Positions 17,807-27,502 of a DNA stretch of 64,000 bases are shown here, in pieces. A program made the translations under genes and the position numbers. The notes under the pieces are model-generated. The model had not been told where the DNA came from and made no database searches. It was given only the letters and a program-made list of their open reading frames with translations. The stretch is from Cytophagales bacterium. GTDB lineage: Bacteria > Bacteroidota > Bacteroidia > Cytophagales > Cyclobacteriaceae. Each line of letters opens with the position of its first letter. Position 1 is the stretch's first letter. The stretch is taken from assembly GCA_022360055.1 (NCBI GenBank), contig JAKSDO010000047.1, positions 1 to 64,000 on the forward strand, given 5' to 3'.

Positions 17807-19903
17807 ATGGCAACCACGTACAAAACACCGGGTGTTTACATCGAGGAAATTGTAAAATTTCCACCGTCAGTAGCTCAAGTAGAAACGGCAATCCCCGCAT
17901 TTATCGGATATACGGAAAAAGCGACAAATAAGATAAAGGGGGATTTGAAAGGAATTCCTACGCGTATCAGCTCCATGCTGGAATATGAAACATATTTTGG
18001 ATTTGCCAAACCTGAAACGACTATTCGCATATCAATCGATGATGTGCTGGTCGATGGCACCGAAGAGCGGTCCATCGTGGTGGACCAGCCCACGACCAAA
18101 CAGCCGTTTCTGATGTATTACTCCCTGCAGATGTACTTTGCCAACGGAGGAGGGCCTTGCTACATTATCTCGGTAGGGCGCTATGGCGATGATCTCGATG
18201 CCAATGACACTCAGGTAACCGCCATAAATAACAGCACCGCACTTACCAACGGCTTAAAAGACCTGGAAAAAGTTGACGAGCCGACATTGATATTATTTCC
18301 GGATGCCACAAAAGTATCCTCCATTACGGCAACGGATTTTTATAGCTTGTACAACAGCGCCCTGGATCAGTGCAAGCGTCTCCAGGACCGGTTCACCCTG
18401 ATTGATACCCTGGGTTATGACGCGACAAGTCCGACGGACACCAATCTCAGCGATTTAAGGAATAATATAAGCGCTGAAAAGGACTTCGCGAAATACGGAG
18501 CTGCCTACTACCCCTATCTTGAAACAATTTTGGACTACAGGTTTGATCCGGGCAAGATCACGCTTAATCATTATTCCTACAAAGCCGATGCCTATCAATT
18601 GATTAAGATCAACATCGCAAAAATCGAAGATCCCGCTACGGGCATGAATGCGACAGTCGCCAAGCTCGTCGACCTTGTGACAACCCCCGGAAACATTGCC
18701 GGTGATGTGAGCAACGTAATTTTGCATATGTATGACAGCGCCACAGGATTTGACCTGGGAGGTACGTTCAATACGACTCCCGCCAAAAAGACCGCGTTTC
18801 TGGACACTGTGAATACATTACTAACCTCCCTGGGAGAGCTCGCCGGGTTCAAGGAAGATTTAAACGATGAGGCAAAAGCAGCTTCCAGCACCGTTGAGGA
18901 CGAAAATCCTGCCATCGCGGCGAGCATTGACAGCGCACTCGCCACATTCAATACCGATTTTGAAGGCACAGATAAAATCGACCAGGTGCATGCAAATCTG
19001 AAAGAGTTAAACACCAAAATGAAGGCGGCGGATACGGACACCAAAATAAAGAACCTGTTGGACGTAAATGCCAAGAACTTCCATAGCGAACTCCAAAAGC
19101 TGGAAGCCTATACGCCTTTGAATACACAGGCCGGGATCACTTCAACGCATGATGCCTTTGCAAATATTCCCGCGAATCTGGCAAGTGTGCTTACCGAAAT
19201 AAAGAAAGTAGAAGGATTGGATCAAAACAACGGAGAGCTCAATGGCCGGACACTGAGCGACGTGGCCGCGGTTGACAATGCAACATATAACAAAATATTA
19301 ACCGAAATCGCAAATCTTCCTATGGAATTACCCCCGAGCAGCGCCATTGCGGGCATTTACGCACGTGTGGATAACGATCGCGGCGTATGGAAAGCCCCTG
19401 CGAATGTCAGCCTAAACTACGTGATAAGACCGACCGTAAAAATCACCAATGAGCAGCAGGACGGTCTGAACGTCGATACGGTGGCAGGTAAGTCGATCAA
19501 CGCCATTCGAGCATTTACCGGCAAGGGAAACCTGGTCTGGGGTGCCCGAACGCTCGCAGGAAACGACAAGGAATGGAGATATGTCTCGGTACGTCGATTT
19601 TTTAACATGGCGGAAGAATCCATCAAAAAGGCCACCGAACAATTCGTCTTCGAGCCCAACGACATGAATACATGGGTAAGAGTGAAAGCAATGATCAATA
19701 ACTTCCTTACCCTTCAATGGAGGGCCGGGGCGCTCGCAGGCTCCACTCCGGACAAGGCATTTTACGTAAACGTGGGATTGGGAGAAACCATGACTGCCGA
19801 CGATATTTTGGACGGCAAAATGATCATTGAAGTTGGCATGGCGGTCGTCAGGCCTGCGGAATTTATCATCCTGAGATTTTCTCACAAGATGCAGGAAGCA
19901 TAA
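17807..19903 (+). CDS. contractile sheath protein (Afp2/3/4-like) with large internal insert
   Basis: A 698-aa phage-tail-sheath family protein. The N-terminus YKTPGVYIEEIVKFPPSVAQ and the C-terminal third (from about 510: IAGIYARVDNDRGVWKAPAN, VAGKSINAIRAFTGKGNLVW, MAVVRPAEFIILRFSHKM) are strongly conserved sheath motifs. Between roughly 255 and 480 lies an Ala/Asp/Thr-rich, probably helical insert (for example DEAKAASSTVEDENPAIAAS) that breaks the normal core. This is the only sheath gene in the locus, whereas Afp and PVC have three, so it must form the whole contractile layer. The insert most likely projects from the outside of the particle. Confidence 0.93.
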   Translation: MATTYKTPGVYIEEIVKFPPSVAQVETAIPAFIGYTEKATNKIKGDLKGIPTRISSMLEYETYFGFAKPETTIRISIDDVLVDGTEERSIVVDQPTTKQPFLMYYSLQMYFANGGGPCYIISVGRYGDDLDANDTQVTAINNSTALTNGLKDLEKVDEPTLILFPDATKVSSITATDFYSLYNSALDQCKRLQDRFTLIDTLGYDATSPTDTNLSDLRNNISAEKDFAKYGAAYYPYLETILDYRFDPGKITLNHYSYKADAYQLIKINIAKIEDPATGMNATVAKLVDLVTTPGNIAGDVSNVILHMYDSATGFDLGGTFNTTPAKKTAFLDTVNTLLTSLGELAGFKEDLNDEAKAASSTVEDENPAIAASIDSALATFNTDFEGTDKIDQVHANLKELNTKMKAADTDTKIKNLLDVNAKNFHSELQKLEAYTPLNTQAGITSTHDAFANIPANLASVLTEIKKVEGLDQNNGELNGRTLSDVAAVDNATYNKILTEIANLPMELPPSSAIAGIYARVDNDRGVWKAPANVSLNYVIRPTVKITNEQQDGLNVDTVAGKSINAIRAFTGKGNLVWGARTLAGNDKEWRYVSVRRFFNMAEESIKKATEQFVFEPNDMNTWVRVKAMINNFLTLQWRAGALAGSTPDKAFYVNVGLGETMTADDILDGKMIIEVGMAVVRPAEFIILRFSHKMQEA

Positions 19904-19942
19904 TTAACTTATTTAAATCAACCATTTTAAAAATTTAGTATC

Positions 19943-20389
19943 ATGGCAGAATATCCATTACCGAAGTTCCACTTCAAAGTCACGATCGGAGGAGATACCG
20001 AGTTAAACTGCACCGAAGTCTCCGGGCTGGATTTTGAAACCGAGGTGATCGAATACCGCGGCGGGGCTGATATTGACTATTTCAAAAAAAAGCAACCCGG
20101 AATGACCAAGTTTTCAAACATCACCATTAAACGGGGAACTTTCGCATCGACAAAGGGGCAGTTCTACGAAATGTGGAAGAAAAATGTCTTCTTCCAGGAA
20201 GGCGAAGAGCAGTTCAGAGGCGATTTAACGATCAGCCTCCTGGATGAAAAACATGAACCCGTCGTCACATGGGAGGCAGCGGATGCCTGGTTATTGAAAC
20301 TTCAATCCACGGATTTAAAAGCCGATGGCAATGAAATAGCTATCGAATCTGCGGAGTTTGCCATCAACAGCCTGAAACTTGCTTCGTAA
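19943..20389 (+). CDS. inner tube protein (Afp1/Pvc1-like, T4 gp19 family)
   Basis: A 148-aa tail-tube protein. The opening PKFHFKVTIGGDTELNCTEV, then SGLDFETEVIEYRGG and ITIKRGTF, follow the family pattern of a beta-barrel that stacks as hexameric rings inside the sheath. It lies 39 bp after the sheath gene. Its stop shares a base with the start of the second tube gene (TAATG at 20387-20391). It is probably the main tube subunit because it directly follows the sheath gene. Confidence 0.92.
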   Translation: MAEYPLPKFHFKVTIGGDTELNCTEVSGLDFETEVIEYRGGADIDYFKKKQPGMTKFSNITIKRGTFASTKGQFYEMWKKNVFFQEGEEQFRGDLTISLLDEKHEPVVTWEAADAWLLKLQSTDLKADGNEIAIESAEFAINSLKLAS

Positions 20390-20832
20390 TGGCCAATTAC
20401 GATCCTCCTGTCGGTTTTCACTTCAGCGTTGAATTTACGGGATTGGGTACGGGTGCGAAAGATCACCGGTTTCAATCTGTTTCGGGGCTGACGGTCGATA
20501 TTGAAACCGAGGAAGTCACCGAGGGCGGAGAAAATCGATTTAAGCATAAAATCCCCGTAAGGACCAAATATCCCAATTTGGTTTTAAAGCGCGGCTTAAT
20601 CGTAGATTCCGATGTGATCGATTGGTGTAAACGGGCGGTTGAAAACTTCGACTTTGAGCCCATCGATCTCATCGTTAAACTGCTCAATGAAAAGCACGAA
20701 CCGCTCTTATCGTGGAACATCGTTCATGCCTACCCGATAAAATGGTCTGTAAACGATTTCAACGCCGAGGAAAGCAAGGTGGTTATCGAAACCATTGAGC
20801 TTGTGTACAACTATTATAATACGATTACCTGA
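20389..20832 (+). CDS. tube-initiator protein (Afp5/Pvc5-like)
   Basis: A 147-aa second tail-tube-fold protein (GFHFSVEFTGLG, FQSVSGLTVDIETEEVTEGG, LLNEKHEPLLSWNI). In Afp and PVC a divergent tube paralogue (Afp5) forms the ring between the spike and the main tube. The gene order tube, second tube, small protein, LysM, spike supports that role. It overlaps the first tube gene by one base and ends immediately before the 56-aa gene. Confidence 0.88.
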   Translation: MANYDPPVGFHFSVEFTGLGTGAKDHRFQSVSGLTVDIETEEVTEGGENRFKHKIPVRTKYPNLVLKRGLIVDSDVIDWCKRAVENFDFEPIDLIVKLLNEKHEPLLSWNIVHAYPIKWSVNDFNAEESKVVIETIELVYNYYNTIT

Positions 20833-21003
20833 ATGGGAACTATTGAAATCAAGGAATTGCACATTAAGATAAATGTGGATAACGCCGGAAAGACCAATGG
20901 TTTGACGAGCGCTAAAAAGGCGGCTGTAAATAAGGAAGAAATCATTGCCGAATGCATTGAGCAGGTCATGGATATAATCGACAAAAGGGAAACGGAACGA
21001 TAA
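20833..21003 (+). CDS. small DUF5908-type eCIS protein (Afp6/Pvc6 position)
   Basis: A 56-aa protein starting MGTIEIKELHIKINVDN and ending in a charged helix (IAECIEQVMDIIDKRETER). Short proteins of this form, an IEI.EL.IK..V strand followed by a C-terminal helix, are the DUF5908 family found between the second tube gene and the LysM gene in eCIS loci. The ATG follows the tube-initiator TGA with no gap, and the stop overlaps the LysM gene start (TAATG), so it is embedded in the translational relay. Its function in the particle is not established. Confidence 0.8.
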   Translation: MGTIEIKELHIKINVDNAGKTNGLTSAKKAAVNKEEIIAECIEQVMDIIDKRETER

Positions 21004-21728
21004 TGAGCAATGGAGAATTAACGAAATTGAGACTTGTGGCCTACAGCGATCCGCAGTTCAATACACAAGTGGCGGACGGAGAGTTTATCTCCCTGGTAAA
21101 TCCTGAAAAATACATATTCAATTATAAGATTGAACAAAATGAGGACCAGGCGTCCGGGACGAGTGATCTATCCCCGAGGTTCAATAAAAAGCTCCCGGAA
21201 GACCTGGAGCTGGATTTCCTTTTCGACCGGACAGGTGTAATTGTTCACTATGGCAACGACCCTTCGGACAGCGCCGATGATAAAGTGTTTAAGGACCAGG
21301 GAGAAGGCATCATCGATGACATTGAAAAATTCAAAAAGGTTATTCTCGAGTACAATGGCGAAGAGCACAAACCAAACTATGTAATCATATCCTGGGGAGC
21401 TCTTCTGTTTAAGGGAAGTCTCACCGAGATGCGCATGGAATTCAAACTTTTTAAACCCGACGGAACGCCGATCAGAGCAGTTGCAAAGGCCAAGTTCAAG
21501 GGATTCATCGAAGATGATTTAAGGGTGGCCAAAGAAAACAATCAATCCCCGGATTTAACCCACCTGCGCACGGTTAAAGAAGGCGATACATTACCACTGA
21601 TGGCCCACCGGGTGTACGGCGATTCGAAGTATTACCTGGAAGTAGCGAGAGTTAATCAACTGACCTCTTTCAGGCGCCTTGATGCGGGCAAGCAGATCTT
21701 TTTTCCACCGATTAAGAAAACGTCCTGA
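21003..21728 (+). CDS. LysM-containing baseplate hub protein (Afp7/Pvc7-like)
   Basis: A 241-aa protein. The N-terminal 180 residues match the CIS LysM-protein body (FISLVNPEKYIFNYKIEQNE, ELDFLFDRTG). The C-terminus has a LysM-like module (LRTVKEGDTLPLMAHRVYGD then FRRLDAGKQIFFPP, about 186-238). In Afp/PVC this protein joins the spike and tube-initiator region to the baseplate, equivalent to T4 gp53. The start overlaps the previous stop by one base, and the spike gene starts 2 bp after its stop. Confidence 0.9.
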   Translation: MSNGELTKLRLVAYSDPQFNTQVADGEFISLVNPEKYIFNYKIEQNEDQASGTSDLSPRFNKKLPEDLELDFLFDRTGVIVHYGNDPSDSADDKVFKDQGEGIIDDIEKFKKVILEYNGEEHKPNYVIISWGALLFKGSLTEMRMEFKLFKPDGTPIRAVAKAKFKGFIEDDLRVAKENNQSPDLTHLRTVKEGDTLPLMAHRVYGDSKYYLEVARVNQLTSFRRLDAGKQIFFPPIKKTS

Positions 21729-21730
21729 CA

Positions 21731-23476
21731 ATGGCTGAAGGCGATATTATACATACTTCAAAAAGTTCCGATCTAGCCACACATAAAATTCTATTGTCCG
21801 GGCAGGAATTATCAAAGAAGTACCAGGTAAAGACCATTTCAGTTGAAAAAGAGGTCAATAGAATTGCGTCGGCCAGAATCGTATTGATCGACGGAGAACC
21901 TTCAAAACGGGATTTTGAACTGAGCAATGAAGATCTGTTGATCCCCGGCGCCGAGGTGGAGATCACCGCGGGCTATCATTCCGATGAAGAAACAATCTTT
22001 AATGGAATAATTATCAGGCACAACATCAAAATTCGCAGCAACGGCTCCTATTTAGTCGTTGAATGCAAGGACAAGGCCGTAAAGCTGACTGTGGGCAAAA
22101 AGAGCAGGTACTTCTATGAAAATACGGACAGCGGCATATTCGAAGAAATCATAGACAGCTACGGCCTCGAAAAAGAAGTGGAGCCCACCGATCACGAGCA
22201 CAAGGAATTGATACAGTACAACGTATCGGACTGGGATTTTATCGTAAGCCGGGCGCAGGCCAATGGGAAGCTCTGCTTTGTAGATGATGGCAAACTCACC
22301 ATAGCTCAGCCTGATCCGGAAGCTGAAGTTCTTGAAACGATCACGTTTGGCGCCACCATACTTGACCTGGACGCCGAAATGGATGCCAGGAATCAGGTAG
22401 ATCGAATTACATCCTACGGCTGGAATTATGCCGATCAGGAAATTATTGAAGCCGAAGCCACAGACCCGGCGATCTCATTAAATGGAAATTTGAGCGCTTC
22501 CGACCTTTCATCCGTTATCGGCCTGGAAAACCTTGAGCTAAGACATGGAGGAGCGCTGTCCACCGCCGAATTGCAAAGCTGGTGCGATGCCAGGCAGGTA
22601 TATCAGCAATTGGCAAAGATCAGAGGACGGGTAAAATTGCAGGGAATCCCGGGGATAAAACCCGGCAGCTTATTAAACCTGCAGGGAATCGGTGAGCGCT
22701 TCAGCGGCCATGTGTATGTCTCCGGGATCCGGCATCAGATTTCCGAGGGCAACTGGACCGTTGACGCTCAATTTGGGATCAAGCCCGGATGGTTCTCCGA
22801 AATGTACAACATTACCGCATTACCTGCTTCCGGTCTGCTTTCGGGCATCTGCGGCCTCCAGGTAGGTATTGTAAGCCAACTGGAAGAAGATCCCGACGGA
22901 GAGGACCGGATACTGGTACAAATACCGATTATCAATAGCGAGGAACAGGGGATCTGGTGCCGCGTAGCTTCGCTTGACGCCGGAGAAAACCGGGGAGCCT
23001 TTTTCAGGCCCGAAATTGGCGATGAGGTAATTGTGGGCTTTATCAATGATGATCCAAACGACCCGGTGGTGCTGGGTATGCTAAACAGCAGCGCAAAGCC
23101 AGCTCCGATCACGGCTGCGGATGACAATCACGAAAAAGGATTCATAACCCGAAGCGAAATGAAAGTCCTTTTTGATGACGATAAGAAATCAATAAGCATT
23201 GAAACACCGGCCGGAAAAAAAATTGTACTGGATGAAGATGCCGGCTCCATAACGATCGAAGATGACCATTCCAATATCGTAACGATCGATGATTCGGGAA
23301 TTGCGGTTGAAAGCGCGGGCGACATCAATCTCACGGCATCCGGGGATGTAAATATTGAAGGGAACAATGTGAATATAACAGCGAATGCACAGTACAAGGC
23401 CGAAGGCTCGGCAGGCGTTGAAATGTCTTCAAGCGCTACCGCCGTGCTCAAAGGATCCCTGGTACAAATAAATTAG
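21731..23476 (+). CDS. VgrG-like central spike protein (Afp8/Pvc8-like)
   Basis: A 581-aa trimeric spike protein. The first half is gp27/Vgr-like (VSDWDFIVSRAQANGKLCFV, GWNYADQEIIEAEATDP). An OB-fold segment at about 375-450 (GIVSQLEEDPDGEDRILVQI ... FRPEIGDEVIVGFINDDP) is gp5-like. The C-terminus is a needle of short beta repeats (AGDINLTASGDVNIEGNNVN). No enzymatic C-terminal extension is present, so it appears to be purely structural and to receive the PAAR tip encoded next. A 45-bp gap precedes the PAAR gene. Confidence 0.93.
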   Translation: MAEGDIIHTSKSSDLATHKILLSGQELSKKYQVKTISVEKEVNRIASARIVLIDGEPSKRDFELSNEDLLIPGAEVEITAGYHSDEETIFNGIIIRHNIKIRSNGSYLVVECKDKAVKLTVGKKSRYFYENTDSGIFEEIIDSYGLEKEVEPTDHEHKELIQYNVSDWDFIVSRAQANGKLCFVDDGKLTIAQPDPEAEVLETITFGATILDLDAEMDARNQVDRITSYGWNYADQEIIEAEATDPAISLNGNLSASDLSSVIGLENLELRHGGALSTAELQSWCDARQVYQQLAKIRGRVKLQGIPGIKPGSLLNLQGIGERFSGHVYVSGIRHQISEGNWTVDAQFGIKPGWFSEMYNITALPASGLLSGICGLQVGIVSQLEEDPDGEDRILVQIPIINSEEQGIWCRVASLDAGENRGAFFRPEIGDEVIVGFINDDPNDPVVLGMLNSSAKPAPITAADDNHEKGFITRSEMKVLFDDDKKSISIETPAGKKIVLDEDAGSITIEDDHSNIVTIDDSGIAVESAGDINLTASGDVNIEGNNVNITANAQYKAEGSAGVEMSSSATAVLKGSLVQIN

Positions 23477-23521
23477 AGGTTTTGTTAAAACCAATAAATC
23501 TGAAAACAAGTAAAACGGAAA

Positions 23522-23812
23522 ATGCCGCCAGCCGCCAGAATCACAGATATGCACACTTGCCCGATGGTGACGGGCACGGTCCCTCATGTGGGAGGGCCTA
23601 TTTTACCTGCCGGTGAACCGACGGTACTCATAGGCGGATTGCCTGCTGCAAGAGCGGGTGATATGGCCACATGTGTCGGGCCGCCGGATACGATTGTCGC
23701 CGGTTCGGGGACAGTTATGATCGGAGGCATGCCCGCAGCCAGAATGGGAGACAGCACCTCGCATGGCGGGACTGTAATCGCGGGTTTACCAACAGTAATT
23801 ATAGGAGGTTAG
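23522..23812 (+). CDS. PAAR-domain spike tip protein
   Basis: A 96-aa PAAR protein. It shows the PPAARITDMHTCPM opening, repeated VLIGGLPAARAGDMATC and VMIGGMPAARMGDST units and a terminal TVIIGG. His and Cys residues (H11, C13 and C51 region, H78) suit the zinc site at the cone tip. It caps the VgrG-like spike. No toxin extension is fused. It ends 2 bp before the gp25 gene's ATG. Confidence 0.93.
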   Translation: MPPAARITDMHTCPMVTGTVPHVGGPILPAGEPTVLIGGLPAARAGDMATCVGPPDTIVAGSGTVMIGGMPAARMGDSTSHGGTVIAGLPTVIIGG

Positions 23813-23814
23813 CT

Positions 23815-24228
23815 ATGGACAATAACGCATCGTTCTTAGGTATTGGGTGGGGATTCCCGCCCGAATTTAATAAAGGGGCAAAAGGAAGGGTTGAAATGCT
23901 TTCGGATGAGGCTGATATTAAAAGCAGTCTTGAGATATTGCTTTCAACACGGCTTGGCGAGCGAATAATGGTTCCGAAGTATGGATGTAATCTCGATGAA
24001 TTGCTCTTCAAACCCCTAAACCTGTCGTTGAAAACATTTGTGAAGGAATTGATAAAAAATGCCATTCTGTACTATGAACCGCGGATCGATGTCGAGAAAA
24101 TACAGATAGACCAGACCAATGAACCGGATGGAGAATTATTAATTGTAATTGACTACCGGATAAGAGCGACAAACTCCAGAAAAAATTTCGTATTCCCGTT
24201 CTATAAAGAAGAAGGCACCAATGTTTAA
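23815..24228 (+). CDS. gp25/GPW baseplate wedge protein (Afp9/Pvc9-like)
   Basis: A 137-aa T4 gp25-like protein (FLGIGWGFPPEF, SDEADIKSSLEILLSTRLGE, MVPKYGCNLDELLF). The conserved EILLSTRLGER segment is the part that contacts the sheath and nucleates its polymerisation in related systems. The start at 23815 was chosen because AGGAGGT lies 6 bp upstream and because the further upstream in-frame extension only re-reads PAAR codons in another frame. Its stop overlaps the next ATG (TAATG). Confidence 0.92.
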   Translation: MDNNASFLGIGWGFPPEFNKGAKGRVEMLSDEADIKSSLEILLSTRLGERIMVPKYGCNLDELLFKPLNLSLKTFVKELIKNAILYYEPRIDVEKIQIDQTNEPDGELLIVIDYRIRATNSRKNFVFPFYKEEGTNV

Positions 24229-27200
24229 TGTCACGACAGCCGGCAATGAATAATAGTTGCGATTCAAACGAGATATTAGAAATACGGAACGGTACCTCAC
24301 AAAGTCAGCGGTACATAGCCGCGCTGGATCCGGGCACCATAGAGCTACACGATTTCACCACCGAAGACTGGATGCGCTTTGCTCTGCGCTTTTCTGAAAA
24401 AGTCAACTATTACGATACTGCAACAAATAAAAAAAACGGTCAGTGGGACGATTTCTTTATCCAAGAGGAGGAGATACCGGCATTTGTCGAAAAAGTTGAA
24501 AAGTTGAATGAACAGGCCGGGGAAACCGGATCTTCGGACAAAGACATAGATCCGCATCTTACCCTTTTTGTCGCTTTCTTAAAACTGACGTCCTTTGCCC
24601 AAAAACGGCTTAATAAGCTGCCTAAGAAACATCTGGATTACTATTATAAAGAAGTACTGAAACTGGATAAAAAGACCCCGGTCGAGGACCAGGTACACAT
24701 CTTATTTGAGCTGGCAAAAAATGCTTCGGAAGTAAAGATCGAACAGTTTACCGCTTTGGATGGGAAGAAAGATAAAAAAGGGGTCAAACGCATTTACAAA
24801 ACCCAGGATGAAATTGTAGTCAATAAGGCTTCGGTCGCCTCTTTGCGAAATGTATTTCACGAAGATGGAGTCGGCATAAAATATGCGTTAAAGGCCGACT
24901 CGTACGACGGCCTCGGGAAAGACTTTCCCGATAATGAAATACGCTGGTGGCCGTTTGGGTACCCATCAAATACACCGGGAATTACGCGGGATGGCGGTCC
25001 TTACCCGGATCTTCCTTTTGCCAAAATCGGTTTTGGACTCTCTTCTCCCGTACTATTGCTCAGGGAAGGAAAGCGAATTGTTACATTTACTTTCGCTCTG
25101 AGCGGTGATGGTCTCCATACCTTTAAGGCTCGGGACCTCAAAGATGCGTTGGACATTTCGTTCAGCGGCGAAAAAGAATGGATCACCAGTGAAATTATAA
25201 CCGGCGATCATTTACCGGCGGGTTTTAGCGACGCGCCCTCCTCAATCACGGCAAATGCGCTGAGAATAGTTGTGCTGGTTCATCAGGGAGCAGACCCCAT
25301 TGTCAACTACGATAAGGAAGTCTTACTCGAGCCCTACAATACCGGCGATCCTGTTGCGAGATTCATTATAAAAAATTCCCCGGATTCGGACAAAGGATAC
25401 GGATTCCTGCAATTGTATGCCAAGGCCCTGGTCAGCAGTGTAAGGATTGATGTCTCCGCAGATGAAATTCAGGATGTTGCTATAGAAAATGATCTTGGGG
25501 TTTTAGATGCTTCGAAACCGTTTTTCCCGTTTGGCCCCCAACCCCTTGCAGGCTCAAATTTCTATGTCGGATTGCCCGAAGCCATGAACAAAAACTGGAC
25601 AAAGATATCCGTCGATTTCACCTGGAAAGACACCCCGCTCAGTTTTGTCGACAGGTACAGGGCTTACAAAAGCCAGTTTAAAACGGGGATAAGCAAAAAC
25701 AGATATACCCTTACGCTGGACAGTTCCGGGAATATCGCCGGTGAGAGCGGCTTGACGAATATCGTTCAAAACGACAACCATTTCACGGCCAAAGTGCATG
25801 TCCTGGAACACGGAATCTGGAAGGTGAAGCAAAGTGCGTACGATCTGTTCGGCGGTGATGCTTTAACGGTTGACAACATTGAGGCCGGGACCGGAGGAGA
25901 AAAGTTTGCGAAGATCAGCGGCCTTTTCCTTCCGGTCGGATCAGTGAAAGCGGTATCGGAAAGGATTCCCGAAAAAGAGAAATTTACCGCCGCCGCAAAA
26001 AAAGGCTTTATCCGAATAAGCCTGGTCCATTCGTTTCTCCACGAAATGTATCCGAAACTCCTTTCGGTGGCTTTATCAAAAAAGGGAGAAAATATTCTGG
26101 TTCCCGACGAGCCCTATACGCCGTTGGTGGAAACAATGAAAATCTGCTATTCCGCAACGGCTGAAACTGAGAAAGAGGATGTAAAACTGTTCCATGAACA
26201 CCCCTTCGGGGTTTCCGAGGAAAGCCGGGAACTGAAAGACAGATCCATCCTGAAAAATGCTCAGAAAGTTATTAAACTGCTTCCCACCTACATCAACGGC
26301 TCACTGTTCATCGCCCTCGAACACGCAAAAAACCTTCAGAGCGTCGCTCTGCTGGTGCAGACGCTGGAAGGAAGTGAAAACCCTGAAACGGACAACGACT
26401 TTGCAGAAGGTGAGAAACTTGTATGGTCCATACTTTGCAGCAATGAGTGGTTGCCGCTCGATTCGGATTACATCTCGATAAACAGCACGGATAATTTCCT
26501 GAAAACAGGGATTGTCAAATTGACCATTCCAGGGGAAGCCACCCAGGACAATACAAAACTGCCTTCGGGCTACTTTTGGATAAAGGCAGACAATTCCGGG
26601 AATTTTGATGCCGTAAGTCAGCTCGTCGATGTGAATGCACAGGCAGTATTGGCCAAATTCGAGCATCATGGCAACGAGTTAAGCCATTTGAAATACGGCC
26701 TTCCGGCCGGAACGATTTCCAAACTCACCGAACGGCTGGCCAATGTGAAAGGGGTTGCTCAGAAATTCGCCTCGTTCGACGGGCGGCCGGAGGAAGCCGA
26801 CGAGGAATTTTACCGGCGGATAAGCGAGCGTCTGAGACATAAACAACGCGCAATCACCACCTGGGATTATGAACATCTCATCCTTCAGAAATTCACATAT
26901 ATTTTCAAAGCGTATTGCCTGAATCACACATTGCTCCCTTCGTATTTATCTCCGGGAGATGTCACGGTTGTCGTTATTCCCAATATCATCAATCAAAATG
27001 TATACGATCCGTACAAGCCCAGAATAAGTAAAGCAAAGCGAAATGAGATCAGGGAGTACATCAACAGGCTAAACACGCTCCACGTTACGGCCGAAGTAAT
27101 CAATCCTGAATACAAGGAAGTAAAAATACACCTAAAGGTTAGGTTTTATGCGGGGAAGGATGAGCGTTTCCACGCCTCGCTCCTGCGGACAGATATAGCA

Positions 27201-27488
27201 AAACTCCTGGCTCCCTGGGCGTTTGAGGAAACCTCATCCATAGATTTTGGAAAAACATTCCACGAAAGCAGTGTGATCGATTATCTGGAAAAACTGGAAT
27301 ATGTAGATTACATTACTGATTTTCAAATGCTTATGGAAACAGGCAGCGATGCAACTATTGCGTTCAGTCCCGCTAAAAGCATCTCACCTTCGGGCGCCCA
27401 GGTGATTCTTACGTCTGTAAAACCGGCCAACCACAAAGTAGAAGTCATATCACCGGCTGAAACATGCCCGGCGATCGTACCCGAGTAA
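24228..27488 (+). CDS. baseplate J/gp47-like protein (Afp11/Pvc11-like)
   Basis: A 1086-aa baseplate wedge protein. The C-terminal 250 residues contain the gp47/J signature region (GVAQKFASFDGRPEEADEEF, RRISERLRHKQRAITTWDYE, VTVVVIPN, CLNHTLLPSYLSPGDV). The N-terminal part holds long helical and beta domains, as in Afp11. It should form the baseplate ring with the next gene's product. The ATG overlaps the gp25 stop. There are no signal peptide or membrane segments, as expected for cytoplasmic assembly. Confidence 0.88.
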   Translation: MSRQPAMNNSCDSNEILEIRNGTSQSQRYIAALDPGTIELHDFTTEDWMRFALRFSEKVNYYDTATNKKNGQWDDFFIQEEEIPAFVEKVEKLNEQAGETGSSDKDIDPHLTLFVAFLKLTSFAQKRLNKLPKKHLDYYYKEVLKLDKKTPVEDQVHILFELAKNASEVKIEQFTALDGKKDKKGVKRIYKTQDEIVVNKASVASLRNVFHEDGVGIKYALKADSYDGLGKDFPDNEIRWWPFGYPSNTPGITRDGGPYPDLPFAKIGFGLSSPVLLLREGKRIVTFTFALSGDGLHTFKARDLKDALDISFSGEKEWITSEIITGDHLPAGFSDAPSSITANALRIVVLVHQGADPIVNYDKEVLLEPYNTGDPVARFIIKNSPDSDKGYGFLQLYAKALVSSVRIDVSADEIQDVAIENDLGVLDASKPFFPFGPQPLAGSNFYVGLPEAMNKNWTKISVDFTWKDTPLSFVDRYRAYKSQFKTGISKNRYTLTLDSSGNIAGESGLTNIVQNDNHFTAKVHVLEHGIWKVKQSAYDLFGGDALTVDNIEAGTGGEKFAKISGLFLPVGSVKAVSERIPEKEKFTAAAKKGFIRISLVHSFLHEMYPKLLSVALSKKGENILVPDEPYTPLVETMKICYSATAETEKEDVKLFHEHPFGVSEESRELKDRSILKNAQKVIKLLPTYINGSLFIALEHAKNLQSVALLVQTLEGSENPETDNDFAEGEKLVWSILCSNEWLPLDSDYISINSTDNFLKTGIVKLTIPGEATQDNTKLPSGYFWIKADNSGNFDAVSQLVDVNAQAVLAKFEHHGNELSHLKYGLPAGTISKLTERLANVKGVAQKFASFDGRPEEADEEFYRRISERLRHKQRAITTWDYEHLILQKFTYIFKAYCLNHTLLPSYLSPGDVTVVVIPNIINQNVYDPYKPRISKAKRNEIREYINRLNTLHVTAEVINPEYKEVKIHLKVRFYAGKDERFHASLLRTDIAKLLAPWAFEETSSIDFGKTFHESSVIDYLEKLEYVDYITDFQMLMETGSDATIAFSPAKSISPSGAQVILTSVKPANHKVEVISPAETCPAIVPE

Positions 27489-27502
27489 ACGTTAGAACAT
27501 AA

